5,723 nucleotides of DNA, from positions 1 through 5,723 of the forward strand of contig JANOBJ010000092.1 in the NCBI GenBank assembly GCA_031411575.1, read 5' to 3'. The position numbers and the translations under genes are program-made. This stretch comes from JANOBJ01 sp031411575. GTDB lineage: Bacteria > Pseudomonadota > Gammaproteobacteria > Burkholderiales > Burkholderiaceae_C. Positions 5,455 through 5,723 of this stretch are shown piece after piece; position 1 is the first letter of the stretch, and every line of letters begins with the position of its first letter. Below the pieces are notes generated by a model. The model saw only the letters and a list, made by a program, of their open reading frames with translations. It ran no database searches and was not told the DNA's origin.

Positions 5455-5723
5455 CGGCCGCGCTCGACCATCTGGTGGTGCTGGCCGACTCGCTGGACGA
5501 GGGCGCCGCGTGGTGCGAGGCCGCGCTTGGCGTTACTGCTGACCCGGGCGGCGAACACCCGCTGATGGGCACGCACAACCGGCTGCTGCACACCAGCAGC
5601 CCGGCGTTCCCGCAGTCGTTTCTGGAGATTATTGCTATCAATAATATAGCAATTAATGACCATCCGATGCGGACCCGGCGCTGGTTTGACATGGATAACC
5701 CGGTTTTGAAGGCTCACGTGGCC
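5451..5723 (+). CDS. VOC / glyoxalase-like domain protein, 3' end outside window
   Basis: The first 91 codons are present, from GTG 5451, which overlaps the PhzF stop by 4 nt (GTGA), to the right edge with no stop. The start of the protein reads LDHLVVLADSLDEGAAWCEA (5-24), then GGEHPLMGTHNRLL (33-46) and FLEIIAI (57-63), which is the pattern of the Glyoxalase_3-like branch of the vicinal oxygen chelate superfamily; H7 is the likely first metal ligand. Members of the branch are mostly uncharacterised and usually near 200 residues or more, so well over half is missing. An AT-rich repeat lies in frame at residues 61-68, before RRWFDMD (76-82), where I would expect a short Pro/Ala-rich loop. The family's own EIIAI overlaps the start of the element. 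It is the seventh gene of the operon so far as the window shows. Confidence 0.82.
   Translation, partial: MTAALDHLVVLADSLDEGAAWCEAALGVTADPGGEHPLMGTHNRLLHTSSPAFPQSFLEIIAINNIAINDHPMRTRRWFDMDNPVLKAHVA
5631..5653 (+). repeat. AT-rich small inverted-repeat element inside the VOC gene (copy 2)
   Basis: Perfect 8-nt arms, ATTGCTAT (5631-5638) and ATAGCAAT (5646-5653), flank a 7-nt spacer, CAATAAT. It aligns with the minus-strand copy at 355-377 over 23 nt with 18 identities, and it is read as IAINNIAI in the same frame relative to the element as copy 1. The AT-rich composition contrasts sharply with the flanking gene. Confidence 0.8.

Larger units (their letters stand above)
735..5723 (+). other. 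Predicted seven-gene operon (exporters, cupin, aminotransferase, GST, PhzF, VOC)
   Basis: All seven rightward genes are separated by -4, +10, -4, +2, +21 and -4 nt in order, with no terminator-like hairpin followed by T residues in any gap. The only promoter-like sequence is upstream of the first gene, next to a divergent MocR regulator. Co-transcription is therefore likely; the operon may continue past the right edge. Membership of one pathway is inference from this arrangement. Confidence 0.75.

Overview
The window looks like a chromosomal segment of a GC-rich betaproteobacterium, most likely a member of the Comamonadaceae (Burkholderiales; Polaromonas, Rhodoferax, Variovorax or Acidovorax type). 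The reasons are the high GC with strong third-position G/C, the protein families present, and two kinds of small interspersed element that I recall as common in that family: an AT-rich GCTAT...ATAGC inverted repeat (two copies here) and a GC-rich CCCCCTCGGGGGGCAGCGAAGCGTGGGGG-like palindromic element (one copy). Genus cannot be fixed from the sequence alone.

Layout: a leftward gene, cut by the left edge, encodes the N-terminal 208 residues of a MocR-type regulator (GntR-like winged helix fused to an aminotransferase-like domain). A short AT-rich divergent intergenic region (627-734) holds a candidate sigma-70 promoter and inverted-repeat operators. Seven rightward genes then follow with almost no spacing: LysE-family exporter, EamA/DMT-family exporter, small cupin, class I/II PLP aminotransferase of the LysN/ARO8 type, glutathione S-transferase-like protein, PhzF-family isomerase-like protein, and a VOC/glyoxalase-like protein cut by the right edge. 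Three junctions are 4-nt start/stop overlaps (GTGA, ATGA, GTGA) and the other three gaps are 2, 10 and 21 nt, so the seven genes are very probably one transcript.

How they may work together (inference): the MocR protein could sense an amino compound through PLP and control the divergent operon. The two exporters would remove an amino acid or amine, the aminotransferase would convert it to a 2-oxo acid, and the GST, PhzF, cupin and VOC proteins would deal with or further process a product. The real substrate is not visible in the sequence.

The most striking observation is that three coding regions carry small repeat elements in frame. The two AT-rich copies (355-377, minus sense; 5631-5653, plus sense) are read in the same frame relative to the element and give IAIKNIA and IAINNIA. 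The GC-rich element near 3646-3683 adds what looks like about 20 extra residues to the aminotransferase without breaking it. No RNA genes, CRISPR arrays, transposases or convincing terminators were seen, and no gene-free stretch exceeds about 110 nt.
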